Assembly (NCBI RefSeq): GCF_019393635.1
Contig: NC_057866.1
Coordinates: 119,907,897-119,971,896 of the forward strand
From: Dromiciops gliroides
Taxonomy: Eukaryota; Chordata; Mammalia; Microbiotheria; Microbiotheriidae
Direction of reading: 5' to 3'
DNA: 64,000 nucleotides
A program made the translations under genes and the position numbers. Shown here in pieces: positions 34,037 to 45,936 of this stretch (position 1 is the first letter of the stretch; the number at the start of each line of letters is the position of its first letter). The notes under the pieces were generated by a model. That model ran no database searches. It saw nothing but the letters and a program-made list of their open reading frames with translations, and was not told where the DNA came from.

Positions 34037-35575
34037 AGATGGGCCAAGATGTTAGTAAAAGAGGAAGCAGTGCAGCTAACTCATTCAGACAATTCTTCAC
34101 AAAAAATCTCAAAAATGTACCAGACTGAGTTCTGATCAGAACTATCTAAGGAATATGAAAGGAAGATATTAGATAAAATCAAGTTGATTCATTTTTTCCA
34201 GGCCATGTCAGTTTATGGAAACAGATATACTGGGTTCTTGGTTCTTGGTCTGTTGAGGATCGTAATCTATGTTACAGTGAGAGACCTTAACTGGGCCTTA
34301 ACTGGGTTAGGCCTACACCAGAGAAGGGCAAGATCTAACATGAAGGGCCTTAATATATAGAGAGAAAGAACAGGTGCCAACTGGCAGCTCAGTCAAGAAC
34401 TGGGTAACAGATCTCACGTGGATAGAAGGGGAACTGCATTTAGGGGTGGTATACCAGGGTGAGGAGACATTCTATACCTGAAGCTGTATGTTGGGGAAAG
34501 AGAAAAAAATAGAAGCAAGCAGCAGATATGTAGCTCTGATGCTAGGAACCAAGCAGAATCTTAGATTGAGTCCCTAACCCAATCTGGATCCAGGCACTGG
34601 GACCATGAAGAAGCCTATGCACCTGTATAGGCTAGTAGACAGATAGTAGTTGGGAACAGAAGCTGTCTACTGAAGTTCCAACCTGAGGCAAGTCCACAAT
34701 TGTTTTGCTCAGACACAAACCAAGGTTGGGATCTTTTAAAGTTCAGACTAGGAGGAAAGAAATCATACTCTGCCCTGGATAACACCATTCTACTTTGGAC
34801 ATACTAAAATCTTGGACAATTCTAGCTGAAGCTGCTCCTGAGATCCTTCCAGAACATAGCACGCAATACTTGGGAAAAGCATCAGAAAAACTCAAGAAAA
34901 TATAAAATAGAAGAAAAGCAATGATTAATATAAAACAGAAGAAAAGAAAAAAAATTATTTGTTTTTACTTAATTGGCAAATTTGAACTTCCCTAAAAAAT
35001 AAAAGAAAATGACAAAGGTTAGAAGAACTATAACCAAAGAGTTGCAATAATGTACAACTGCTAGAGCTGCTAATGGATCCAGACATTGTAGAGAGTAAGC
35101 TGGAACTATACCACCAAAGTTACGTAATTGTTCATATCTTTTCTTCCAACAGGATCATTGCTAGATCTACATCTCAGTCAAATCAAAGAAAGAGTGAAAT
35201 TTCATATATGTGCAAAACTATTTATAGAAGCTTTTTTTTGAGATATAAAAGAACTGAGAGCCAAGAGGGTGTCCATCAAATGGGGAATGGGTATATGAAT
35301 TATGGTATATGAATACAACAGAATACTAGCATGCTGTAATAAATAGTGAAAGGGTCTGTTTTAGGGGGGTTTACTGTAAATATTGAGATGTGATTTTGGG
35401 ACATAGTCAAAAAATTTTTTTTGACTATGCACATTTGTTATAAGGATTTTATTTCCTCTTTTTTCTTTTTCCATTGGGCATGAGTGAGGGGTGGGTGGAA
35501 GGTAAAGAAAATAGTTTTTTTCAATTGAAAAATAATAACACAAGTTTCAAAAATAATACATTTCCTTACCAAAAA
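34037..35575 (+). mobile_element. Internally deleted L1
   Basis: The left part (about 34040-34860) resembles an L1 5' UTR (GGGCCAAGATGTTAGTAAAAG, AGGCCTACACCAGAGAAGGGC). The right part (about 35040-35575) is the L1 ORF2 end and 3' UTR, with CATCAAATGGGGAATGGGTA and ATGGTATATGAATACAACAG. ORF1 and nearly all of ORF2 are missing, so this copy is non-autonomous and dead. Boundaries are approximate. Confidence 0.6.
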
Positions 35576-37225
35576 AATCGAGCTAAGAAAATATCACAGT
35601 GGCCTGCATAGTGAATGGCCTCTACAAACTTTGCAAGATTTGGTCCTGGGACTATATATATAGTCTGTCAATGTGCCAAATGACAAAGGTTTACACTATT
35701 GGAAGGCTCTTTCTGAATTATACTCCCCAAGCATGTAGATATCAAGATCTTGACAAGGGATCTAAGCTAGATGTTAATGGAGTAGTTACTGATCATTATG
35801 CCAGATAAAAGAGAAATAATAGCCAAGGTCTCTGAACATAAGAAGCTTGGTATCTATATGAGGGAGCAAGATTTACACACATGAAACAAAACAAAGGTGA
35901 ATTGAGTTTATGAAAAGATAGTACAAACTAAATAAAGTGTTGTGAGAATGAAAGTCTAGTATTAATTTACATGTGATTAGTCAGAGAAACCTTCTTTTGT
36001 CTTAAGCCCACTTAAGTAAGAAATATATAGTTATTCAACAATTATGTGAGAATCAACTGAGGAGTTTAATGTGCCATATGCTATTACACTAATTAATTCT
36101 AAGAAAATCTGAGGAAAGATAATTGCTCACATTTTTAAACTAGAAAAACTGAGCTCACAAATCTTAATGACCTACCTGATCAATAGTTGAGCCAGAAATT
36201 GGATCCCATGTTGTGTAACTTTCTGCTTATAGCTTTGATCTCCTAAACAATATCCTGTTTACAGCATTAAAAGTAAACTTTTTTAAAAAGCAGATGTTAC
36301 TTTTTCAATAAAATTGTATCTAAAATTTAGCACTTTCCTCAGGGTTATGTATTTAAAATCTCTAAGTAGTATGGTATACTGCTATACTATACTATGGAAG
36401 AGTAAATACAATTAATTCTGGACTTAAATTCAGGAAGCCTTGGGTTTGAATCTTGTCTCTGGTGCTTGCTAGTTTTTTGACACTCAATTTGTAATTTAAC
36501 ATCTAAACTTCTAAAACAACAACCAGGACAGGTTAAGATTGGATTTGTTGGGGTTGTTTTCCAATACTGACATGCTCACTTATCCTTTCCATATTTATAT
36601 ACATTTAAATAGATTTTAAAAGAAATATTTTTAAATATAAGTACTTTAAGATGGATTTTTAGAGGGACAACAAAAGAGATTTGAGATGACTTAATGTTTT
36701 TTTTCTTTCATGTAGCTATTTGCTTCTCAAATCACAGGGTGATGTGTTTCTCTTAACGAAGTCCCAGTGTTCTGTATAGCTGCCCTATAATTTTCTGGAC
36801 AGAGTGAGCTGTTGTCTGTGCCAAGAGACAAATAACTACACAGTCAATTATCTTTTCAATGGGCCTGAAAATTATTTGCTTAAAACCTTTTCCTTTGTTG
36901 CTTTCTGGAGTTTTTGCAAAAGGGATTGATTGTTATAGATAGGGAAAACCTCTAATATTAGTGAGTAACCTCATTTTTTACTCTTTATGTTGCAAATGAA
37001 AAAAAAATACATATTAAAAAATCTTTCATCCATATTTCTTGTTCTAGAAAGTGTATTATATATGTCATCAATACTACTATACTCCACCTGCCCAGAGATT
37101 TGTGTTTTCCCTTTTTTGTGTATGAATTCCACATGTTCTTCATTCTAACATGGCAAATTGTTAAAAAGAGTACACTAAACCCCCAAATTCATCCTTTACT
37201 TGCTCATAAAATAATGAAGTATGAG
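35576..37225. other. No gene seen; two MIR traces
   Basis: Weak MIR-like blocks at about 36110-36240 (antisense, TTTTTAAACTAGAAAAACTGAG) and 36400-36520 (sense, GGGTTTGAATCTTGTCTCTG). Otherwise unique AT-rich DNA. Confidence 0.45.
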
Positions 37226-37286
37226 TTATAAAACAGCATTACAGTAAAAGATGGTAGAATCTTTCTTGGGGGCTCTTTTGATCATC

Positions 37287-37542
37287 ATATATCTATATCT
37301 ATATCTATATCTATATCTATATCTATATCTATATCTATATCTATATCTATATCTATATCTATATCTATATCTATATCTATATCTATATCTATATCTATAT
37401 CTATACCTATACCTATACCTATATCTATATCTATATCTATATCTATATCTATATCTATATCTATATCTATATCTATATCTATATCTATTTCTATTTCTAT
37501 TTCTATTTCTATTTCTATTTCTATTTCTATTTCTATATCTAT
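37287..37542. repeat. 256-bp (TATATC)n hexanucleotide repeat
   Basis: About 43 hexamers in blocks: mostly TATATC, three TATACC units near 37405-37422, and about eight TATTTC units at about 37488-37535. Because six is a multiple of three, all frames stay open and give dipeptide repeats (YL, RY or DI). These frames are artefacts. Confidence 0.97.
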
Positions 37543-37567
37543 GAGAGAGCAATAGCTTGTGATATAA

Positions 37568-37711
37568 TTTTTTTTTGTGGAGCAATGAGGTTTAAGTGAC
37601 TTGCCCAGGGTTACACAGCTACTAAGTGTCAAGTGTCTGAGGCAGGATTTGAACTCAGATCCTCCTGAATCCAGGGCCAGTGCTTTATCTACTGTATCAC
37701 CTAGCTGCCCC
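37568..37711 (-). mobile_element. Marsupial tRNA-derived SINE
   Basis: Antisense full copy beginning with a T-run 26 bp after the hexanucleotide repeat and ending CTAGCTGCCCC. Confidence 0.93.
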
Positions 37712-38286
37712 TATTGATCAAATATTCTGATGTTTCTCTTATATAAAAAAATACTTTCCTGGACTTAGTTCTTTCTTGACCTTTATTGTCTCATAATTTT
37801 TATCCACTCTTGTGAGTTCACATCCCCTCAAATTGGAGAGGGATCTTGAATAGGTATTCCCAGGTTTGACTTCCTGTTCTCTCGTTTTCTTATCTTTTTT
37901 TTTTTAAACAAGACTTGTGATTTCAACTATGGAGAAGGCTCTAAGTGAGGAACTTCTTTCACTAATGCAGATCAACACCTATTCCCCAATTTGCAGATTA
38001 TATAGAGTTGCCTGTGGAACTGAGAGCTTAAGTGACTTTCTCAAAATGGCACAGCCAGTATTTTGCATAGGCAGAACTTTAAACCAGGTCTTCATGAAAC
38101 AGAAGCCAGCTCTCTATCTCATCTATACCTACTATGCCATGCTGCTCCTCCCCTCTAATTCACTCTTCAATAAATATCTCCCACTACTTAAATGACAGAA
38201 CCACACTGATATTCCTATAGTGCTTGAAACACTGAAACAATAAACACTGCAAAATTAATTGGCACTATATCTTTATTTTCTCTCGA
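37712..38286. other. No gene seen; MIR trace
   Basis: An antisense MIR-like block at about 37950-38130 (TTAAGTGACTTTCTCAAAATGGCACAGCC). The rest is unassigned. Confidence 0.45.
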
Positions 38287-38296
38287 ATCTCCCTAA
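38287..38296. repeat. Possible L1 target-site copy, left
   Basis: ATCTCCCTAA, repeated at 46809-46818 beyond the 5' end of the long L1. Ten bases only, so suggestive. Confidence 0.5.
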
Positions 38297-38370
38297 ATGT
38301 CATCATATCTTTATATTCTCATATCTTTTATATATTTCATAAGTTTTCCAAATTACATGCAAGCATTTTT

Positions 38371-38525
38371 TTGTTTGGCTTTTTTTTGAGGCAGGGCAAT
38401 GAGAGTTAAGTGCCCAGGGTCACACAGCTAGTAAGTGTTAAGTAGTGTCTGAGGCCAGATTTGAACTCAGGTCCTCCTGAATCCAGGACTGGTGCTTTAT
38501 CCACTGCACCACTTAGCTGCCCCAT
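38371..38525 (-). mobile_element. Marsupial SINE with target-site duplication
   Basis: Antisense, inside the L1 3' UTR. AAGCATTTTT lies at 38361-38370 and 38526-38535. Confidence 0.92.
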
Positions 38526-38857
38526 AAGCATTTTTAACAATCATTTTTCTCAAAATTTTGAGTCCCAAATTCTATCCCTCTATCCTAATTCCCAGCTTCT
38601 TAAAAAGACAAGCAATTTGCTATCAAATATACATATGAAGTCATACAGAACTGATTTTCATATCAGCCATGTTGCAAAAGAAAACCAAGGGGTGAAAAAA
38701 ACAGTTTTTAAAAGTATTCTTTAATCTGCATTTAGAGTGCTTCAGAAATTTAGGATCATTTTCTTGATGAGAATAGCTAAATCTTTCATATTTGATAATC
38801 ATTACAGGATTGCTCTTACTGTATACAATGTTCTCCTAGTTCTGCTCACTTCATTTT

Positions 38858-39005
38858 TTTTTGGTGGTGTGGGGCAATGAGGGGTTAAATGACTTGCTCA
38901 GGGTCACACAGCTATTAAGTGTCAAGTGTCTGAGGCCAGATTCGAACTCAGGTCCTCCTGAATCCAGTGCTGGTGCTCTATCCACTGCAAAACCTAGCTG
39001 CCCCC
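38858..39005 (-). mobile_element. Marsupial SINE with target-site duplication
   Basis: Antisense. TGCTCACTTCATTTT (38843-38857) and TGCTCATTTCATTTT (39007-39021) flank it, 14 of 15 bases equal; the L1 text resumes after it. Confidence 0.92.
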
Positions 39006-40603
39006 ATGCTCATTTCATTTTGAATGACTTTATGTATTCCTAGTTTTTCTGAAACCATACTCCTCCTCATTTATTATTGTACAATAGTATTCCATTACAA
39101 TCTACAATCATATAGAACTTTATCAGCCATTCCCCAACTTATGGGCATACCCTTGTTTTCCAATTATTTGACACCAACAAAAGAGTTGCTATAAATATTT
39201 TTGTGCATATAGTACCTGTTCCTTTTTCTTTGATCTCTTTGGTGTATATACCTAGAAGTAGTATTCATGAGTCAAAGGGTGTACACAGTTTGATAACCCT
39301 TTGGTCATAGTTCCGAATCTTTCTCCAAAATGAGAGCAATACTTCACAACTCCACCAACAGTACATTAGTGTTCCAATTTTTTCAGTATTTTCTACAGCA
39401 TTTGTCAATTTCCTTTACTGTTATGTGAGCCAATCTGATAGTTGCAAGGTAGTACTTAAGAGTTGTTTAAATTTACATTTTCTAATCAGTAGTGATTTAG
39501 AGCATTTTTTTTTCATAAAACATGTTCCATGTAATCAAAATTATCTATTTTAAGCCCTATAATCCTGCTCTTCTAATTTGTTTATGGTATCACTCTTTGT
39601 GTCTAAATTATGCACCCATTTTGACTTTATCTTGTTATATGGTATGAAATGTTGGTCTATACCTATTTTGTGCCTTACTGTTTTCCAGTTTTCCCGGCAA
39701 TTTTTGTCAAATACTGAGTTCTTATCTTAAAGGCTGGGTCTTTCGGTTTATCAAACATTACATTACTATTGTCATTTACTACTGTGTCTTGTGTACCTAA
39801 TATATTCCACTGATCCTCCATTCTAATTCTTAGCCAATACCATATAGTTTTGGTGATTACTGCTTTATACTATGGTTTGAGATTTGGTATTGCTAAGTCA
39901 TGTTCCTTTTTTTCATCAATTGCCTTGATACATATATTTTTTGTTCTTCCAGATGAATTTTATTATTTTTTTCTAGCTCTATGAAATATTTTGGTAGTTT
40001 GATTGGTATGGGAAAGAATACATAAATAACTTAAGTAGAATTGTCATTTTTATAATATTGTCTTGTCCAACACATGAGCAAATGACATTTTTCTAATTGT
40101 ATAGAATTGACTTTATTTGCGTGAAAAGTGAATTGTAATTGTGTTCATATAGTTCTTAGATTTGTTTGGGCAGGTAAACTCTGAAGTATTTTATATTGTT
40201 TATAATTATTTTTAATGGAATTTCTCTTTCTCTTGTTGCTGAGCTTTGTTGGTTATATCAAGAAATACTGATGACTTATGTGAGTTTGTCATATCCTCCA
40301 ACTTTGATGAAGTTGTTAATTATTTCAAGTTGGTTTGTAGTTGATTTTTTAAGGGTCTCTAAGTATACCATAATGTCATCTGCAAAGAATTATAGTTTTG
40401 TTTCTCTGTTGCGTATTCTAATTCTTTCAATTTCTTTTTCTTATTTCTATAGTTATCATTTGTAGTACTAGATTGATTATAGTGGTGATAATGGGCATCA
40501 CATCTGATTTTATTGTAGGAAGGTTTCTAGGTTTTCCTCATAATAAATAATGTTTGCTAATGGTCTTAGTTTGATACTGCTTATAATATTCAGGAAAGAT
40601 CCC

Positions 40604-40743
40604 TTTATTTTATTTTTTTTGGCATGGCAATGGGGGTTAAGTGACTTGCCCAGGGTCATATAGCTAGTAAGTGTCAAGTGTCTGAGGCTGGATTTGAACT
40701 CAGGTTCTCCTGAGTCCAGGGCTGGAGTTTTATCCACTACACC
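40604..40743 (-). mobile_element. Marsupial SINE, head-truncated
   Basis: Antisense, inside L1 ORF2. It runs from a T-rich tail to ATCCACTACACCA; the last bases of the head (CTAGCTGCCCC) are missing. Confidence 0.9.
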
Positions 40744-41187
40744 ATTTTTGTTCAAAATTTTTACAGCAATTTTCATTAGGATAATTGGTCTGTAATTTTC
40801 TTTGTTTTAGCTATTCCTGGTTTAGGGATCAGCATCATATTTGTATCATAAAAGGAGTTTGCTAGGAATCTTTCACCTATTTTTCCAAATAGTTTATATG
40901 ATATTGGAAAACATTTTTCTTTAAATGTTTGACATAATTCACTTGTCAACCAATCTAGGGCTGGGGATTATTTATGGAGTTCAAAAGCAGTTTGTTCAAT
41001 TTTCTTTTCTAAGATGGTGTTATTTAGGCATTCTCTTTCTTGATCTGTTAATCTAGATAATTTATATTTTTGTAAATATTAATTGATTTTCTCATATTGT
41101 CAGATTTATTGGCATATGATTGGGAAAATATTTCCTAATGATTGTTTTAATTTCCTTTTCATTGGTGGTGATTTCATCCTTTTCATT

Positions 41188-41894
41188 TGTAGGGGCCAAA
41201 TTTAATATAGGGAGAGTTAATTGGGGTTCAGAAAAAAATGAGGGACATCTAGGTCCAAAGCTTCCTCCTCTCTGAAATGCCATTTTTAGTTATTTCTCCC
41301 AGGCTGATAAGAGAGGAGCTTAACAGCCTCTTTTCCACAAACAAATCAGGTTTTATTTAATGGGAATAAAATACACAGCAAAGGTGAAATTAATAAAGTC
41401 AAGGACAAGGGAATAGGGAAAGAGGAAAATGGATAATCTCCTTGGCTCTGGCAAAGGCTGTCTCAAAACCCAAACTCACTTTCAGCTCAGCTATTTCAAA
41501 GAGCTGGATTTTATTAACTCACCACCAGGGGTCCATAATTTCTGTGGGAGTCAGTTGTGCAGCCAGGTCTCCAGTCTGCTCAGAAAGCTCTCAAGGCCAG
41601 AGAGAGAGAGCTAGAGCCAGCCACTTCCTTTGGGGAGTCTCTTTTTCCACCTTTTTCTCCCTACACCAAAGGGTAGGTCCTTCAACTTATGTGGCTGAGA
41701 CTGGTTCCCTGTTGATGACACAGTCCACAGCCTGTGAGGCAACTCCTTCTCAGGGTTGGCTAAGTTTAAACTAGGTTTAACAGGGCTGGTTTAAATGGGT
41801 ACTTAGTAGTTTCTCATTCACACCCAATTCAGATACTACTAAATCAATCAAGTTAGACCCCTGGGTGTTTGCCAAATTCCATTATTTTACCACA
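41188..41894 (-). mobile_element. Solo LTR of an endogenous retrovirus (class I-like)
   Basis: A 707-bp antisense LTR with TG..CA ends (own strand TGTGGTAAAATAATGG..GGCCCCTACA). It is flanked by the 4-bp duplication CATT at 41184-41187 and 41895-41898, inserted into L1 ORF2. It has an AATAAA-type signal in its 3' half. Same family as 32943-33562. Its first bases (TGTGGTAAAATAATGGAATTTGG) resemble the start of the 17108-17609 family. No internal sequence is attached. Confidence 0.87.
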
Positions 41895-42494
41895 CATTTT
41901 TTTTATACAGGATATTTGGTTTTCTTGTTTCTTTTTTTAATTAAATTAACTAATGGCTTATCTACATGTTGTTGGTATTTTTTTTTAATAAACCAGCTCC
42001 TAATATTATTTATTAGCTCAATAGTTTATTTGTTTAATTTCAATTTTATCTATCTCACTTTTGATATTAAGGATTTCCAACCTTGTGCTCAATTGGGTAT
42101 TTTAAAATTTTTTTCCTATGTTATTTTCTTCCCCAATTCATTGTTCTGCTTTTTTTCTATTTTGTTGATGCAATAATTCAGAGAAACTATAGTTTCCCCA
42201 AGTACTTCTTTGGTTACATGCCATAAATTTTGGAATGTTATCTCATGGGTGTTATTCTCTTTAATGAAATTAGAAATTGGTTCTATGATTTCTTCTTTGA
42301 TTTGCTTATTCTTTAGGATTAGTTTACTTCCTCAATAATTTTAACCTATCTTTCCACTGACCTTTGTTGATTGTAATGTTTATTACGTTATAATCTGTAA
42401 AGAATACATTCAATATTTATGCCTTTCTACATTTGATTTTGAGGTTTTTATAACCTAATATGAGGCCAATTTTTGCATAGGTGCTATATGCTGC

Positions 42495-42983
42495 TGAGAA
42501 ATGGCAAATACTCAAAGGCCCACCTGGAGATTAATCTAAATGGATTGAATTAAGTGAGAGTGATTGACTTTGCTGATTAGCCTACTTCAAGTTAATTAGA
42601 TTGTAACCACACCTGGCTGGCCCTTAATGAGTTATTGTTCTCAGAAGCTAAGGACTTTGAACTCAACTCCAGACCACCTTCAAGTCCAGTGAATGGATTT
42701 CGATGATGCCTATCAATCAGCTTGAAGCAGTGTGTAAGGACTGCCTCTGACCTATAAGAAGCTTCCACACTCAGTCTGAGGGGAGTGTGTGGTTGAAACA
42801 GGCTCATGGTGGAGGACTTGAGGAAGAACCAGACCAGGCTGGAACTCTAGGCTAGATAGGCCTTTTCTTAACTTTCTGAACTCCACATGAATAACTGGTA
42901 TAGTTTAATAAATGCTTAATGGCCAAAGACTAGTACTAAAGCTTCTAATTTAAGGCAACCACACATTTAGATTTTAAACATCA
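42495..42983 (+). mobile_element. ERV LTR (5' side) of the 17.1-kb family
   Basis: Sense LTR of about 489 bp matching the reverse complement of 17108-17609 over its length: CAAAGGCCCACCTGGAGATT, CTCAGAAGCTAAGGACTTTG, GATCAGCTTGAAGCAGTGTG-like, TTAATAAATGCTTAATGGCC. It lies in L1 sequence at its left. Unlike the solo LTRs, it is followed by retroviral leader-like sequence. Confidence 0.82.
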
Positions 42984-44465
42984 TAGTTGGTGACCACAAA
43001 GGGACCACTGAACCCCTCAATCTTCTGATCTTCACGTTGGGTAAGAAATTTTATGTTTGTACATTTCTCCTATGTTCATTGATTTTATGTGCCCGTTCAT
43101 TTAAATTTTCAATTGGGTTTCTTCTACTTGCTAAGTAATTCCTAAGTACCTACTTTCCTCTAACTTTAGTATGGTTAATCAGACAAATAGGGCATAAGAT
43201 CATGTTAATGCTTCATTTTGTGCATTTTCTATTTTGATTTATCTTTACTTGCTTTTGCCTTTAACTAATAACTTTATAAAGCATTGGTCTTATGAAAGGA
43301 CCAACAGAGATAATAAAGAAGTTGAAGAAAAACAAGAGAAACTTAATCATCGTCATATTTCAAGAATCTGCTTCTACTGCCATAGACAGTGAAATATATT
43401 GCAGAAATGCAGAAGTAGACAGCAAGATATTAATATGAGATCTGGAGATTTTAGATATCAAAATCAAAAATGCTCTAAATTCACTCAGAGAAATAATGTC
43501 AGTTCAAATGTTACATAAGGATTTCCTTTTTATGCCACTGTATCTACATTTTAAAATTAATAGTATGGGTTTATTTTCATAGAGATTTTCATTTTTATGA
43601 TTGTGTTTTAAGCCAGTTTGAATTTTATTGTTTTTTATTCTCCCATGTGTATTTTGTTCTTCTAAACTATTTGTTTTTCCAACTGATTATTTGATCAAAT
43701 TATATAATGTATTTCCTTGGTAAATTGATAACCATGACAAGTATTCATTAATTCTAGAAGTACTATTTTTAAAAATTTACTATTATTTGGAATTATTATA
43801 CATTGTAACTTATATTGTGAGTCAAGGCAAATTTAAATTTTTCATGATCATTATTATCCTCAATTTTTAAATCCATGTGAGACTTGGATTATGGGTACTT
43901 AGCATTTAAGACATTAATTGCCTTCATCCATGAGAGGAATACATACGAGAGCAGGCATTGGACTGTCACAGAAAGGAAGACACATATGAAGTCCAGGTAG
44001 TGCACTGCCTTGGGAAAGGCAGAGAGAATGGTTATTGGCAAGAGCCAAAGTTGGCTTCTTTTGGCTCCATTTCCCCACAATATTTTACAAATGGCTTGAA
44101 GTTTTCATCCCAACTATCTCATTCTACACCTGGCTTTTATTCACCTTCCACTATGCCTGATGCCATGGACATCTCAATCCCATGAATCTAACCCTGACTC
44201 AGTTTCCCCCAATATGTTGGGTGGCATGGACATATATCCCATCCACTTATTTTAAGCCTGGCATACTGAATGGGCTGTATATATTGCTCAAGTGTGAGAA
44301 TTCTCATTTCCCATCACTTCTCTATTCTTTTGTGGTAACCCCATAATTATCTCAGATGTCATGATGGACATGTTGGATTTGGCCTTGATATCTGTTACCA
44401 GTTATATTAGATTCTTTAATTTCTCATAATGGCATGAGGATAATTAGACAGATGATGCAAAAAAG
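42984..44465 (+). mobile_element. Decayed ERV internal remnant and unassigned sequence
   Basis: Directly after the LTR comes TTGGTGACCACAAAGGGACC, a typical primer-binding-site/leader start. Near 43370-43420 a Cys/His pattern recalls a gag nucleocapsid zinc knuckle. The rest, up to where L1 text resumes, is not assignable by eye, and no second LTR of this family is seen to its right. The element is heavily broken and surely inactive. The right boundary is uncertain. Confidence 0.5.
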
Positions 44466-44827
44466 TGATGAAATGAAGATTTTTTTTAAAAAAGTTTTAT
44501 TAATATCATAATTCTCTTCTCAATTTATTCCCAACAGGAGGTTTACAGTAATATTAATTTTTTTTAAAAATCAATTTTTGCTTTTATTATATCTTTAAAA
44601 TATTCTGAATTTCCTTAGACATTCTATCTCTCCTTTCCTCCTACACCAAGTATCCTCCTCTTTTTCATCCTTCAATTAATTTTATGTCATTCCCTGAAAT
44701 TCAACTTATACCTGTATCCTCTGTCTATGTGTATTCTTTCTAGCTGTACTATTAGTGGTACAATATTTTTAAGTATTACAAGTCTTTTCATGTAGGGAAG
44801 GAAACAGTTGAGCTTCTTTTCCCTTTT

Positions 44828-45936
44828 AAACTTTTTAGCTTCTTTTGGGTCTTGATATTAGAAACCAAATTTTTTGTTCAATTGTGGACTTCTTATGAGA
44901 GCTTGAAATCCTATTTTATTGAGTGGCTATTTTTTCCCTCTTGAAGTAATGCCTAATTTTGTCAGGTAGGTGATTCTTGGTTGTATTTCTAGATCCTTTC
45001 CTTCACAGAATATCATGTTCCTTCCTTTAATTTGCCAAGTCCTGTGTAATTTATTTATTTATTGGGGGGAAATGAGGGTTAAGTGACTTTCCCAGGATCA
45101 CACAGCTACTAAGTGTCAGGTGTCCGAGGCTGGATTTGAGCTCAGGTCCATCTGAATCCAGGGCCAGTGTTTTATCCACTGTGCCACTTAGCTGCCCCAG
45201 TCCTGTGTAATTATTATTGAGGCTCCCCAATATTTGAATTGTTTCTTTCTGTGCACTTGCAGTATTTTTCCTTGACCAAAGAGTTTTGAAATTTGGCTAT
45301 AATGTTCCTTGGTGATTTTGTTTTGGGATCTCTTTCCTGAGGTGATTGGTGAATTATTTAAATGCCAATTTTGCTCTCTGATTTCAGGATATCAGAGCAG
45401 TTTTCCTTGATAGTTATTTGAAAGATGCTGCCCAAGCTCTCCATTTCATTATGGTTTTCAGGTAGTTCAATGATTCTGATAATGTCTCTCCTAGATCTAT
45501 TTTCCAGGTCACTTGTTTTTCCAATTAGGTATTTTACATTTTATTCTATGTTTCTATTCTTTTGAATATTTGATTATCTTGATGTCTCAGAGTCCTTCAT
45601 ATCTGCTTGGCCAATTCTAACTATTAGGGAGTTCTTTTGCTCAGTTAGGTTTTTTACTTCTTTTTTCCATTTGGTCAATTGTACTTTTTAAGGAATTGTT
45701 TTCCAAAGTAGATTTTTGTATCTTATTTTCCATTTGGCCAATCTGCTTTTTAAGCATTTGTTTTATTTTTCTAAGCTGTTTACTCTTTTTCCATAATTCT
45801 CTTCCATCCCTCTCATTTCTTTTCCCTATTTTTCTTCCACCTCTCTTATATGATTTTTAAGCTCATTTTTGAGCTTTTTCATGACTTCTTTCTGGGTTTG
45901 AGACATCTTCCCATCCTTGTTTGGGGCTTTGCCCAT
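44828..45936 (-). pseudogene. L1 ORF1 remnant
   Basis: Antisense L1 ORF1. A plausible start ATG at 45936-45934 reads MGKAPNKDGKMSQTQKEVMK, followed by a Lys/Glu-rich coiled coil. The C-terminal domain lies near 44830-45240 (RKKQFKYWGASIIITQDLA). Stops and frame changes interrupt it, and a SINE (45052-45198) splits the C-terminal domain. The intact protein binds L1 RNA as a trimer. Confidence 0.72.
45052..45198 (-). mobile_element. Marsupial SINE with perfect target-site duplication
   Basis: Antisense, in L1 ORF1. AGTCCTGTGTAATT occurs at 45038-45051 and 45199-45212, an exact 14-base duplication. Confidence 0.95.

Noticed and set aside
35402-35429. Perfect inverted repeat CATAGTCAAAAAA / TTTTTTGACTATG
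   Set aside because: Lies in the L1 3' UTR fragment, where TGACTATGCA is ordinary L1 text; the symmetry probably comes from an A/T-run change.
37226-37632. Open frames of 97-119 codons with RY, YL or DI dipeptide repeats
   Set aside because: They are produced by the TATATC hexanucleotide repeat in every frame.
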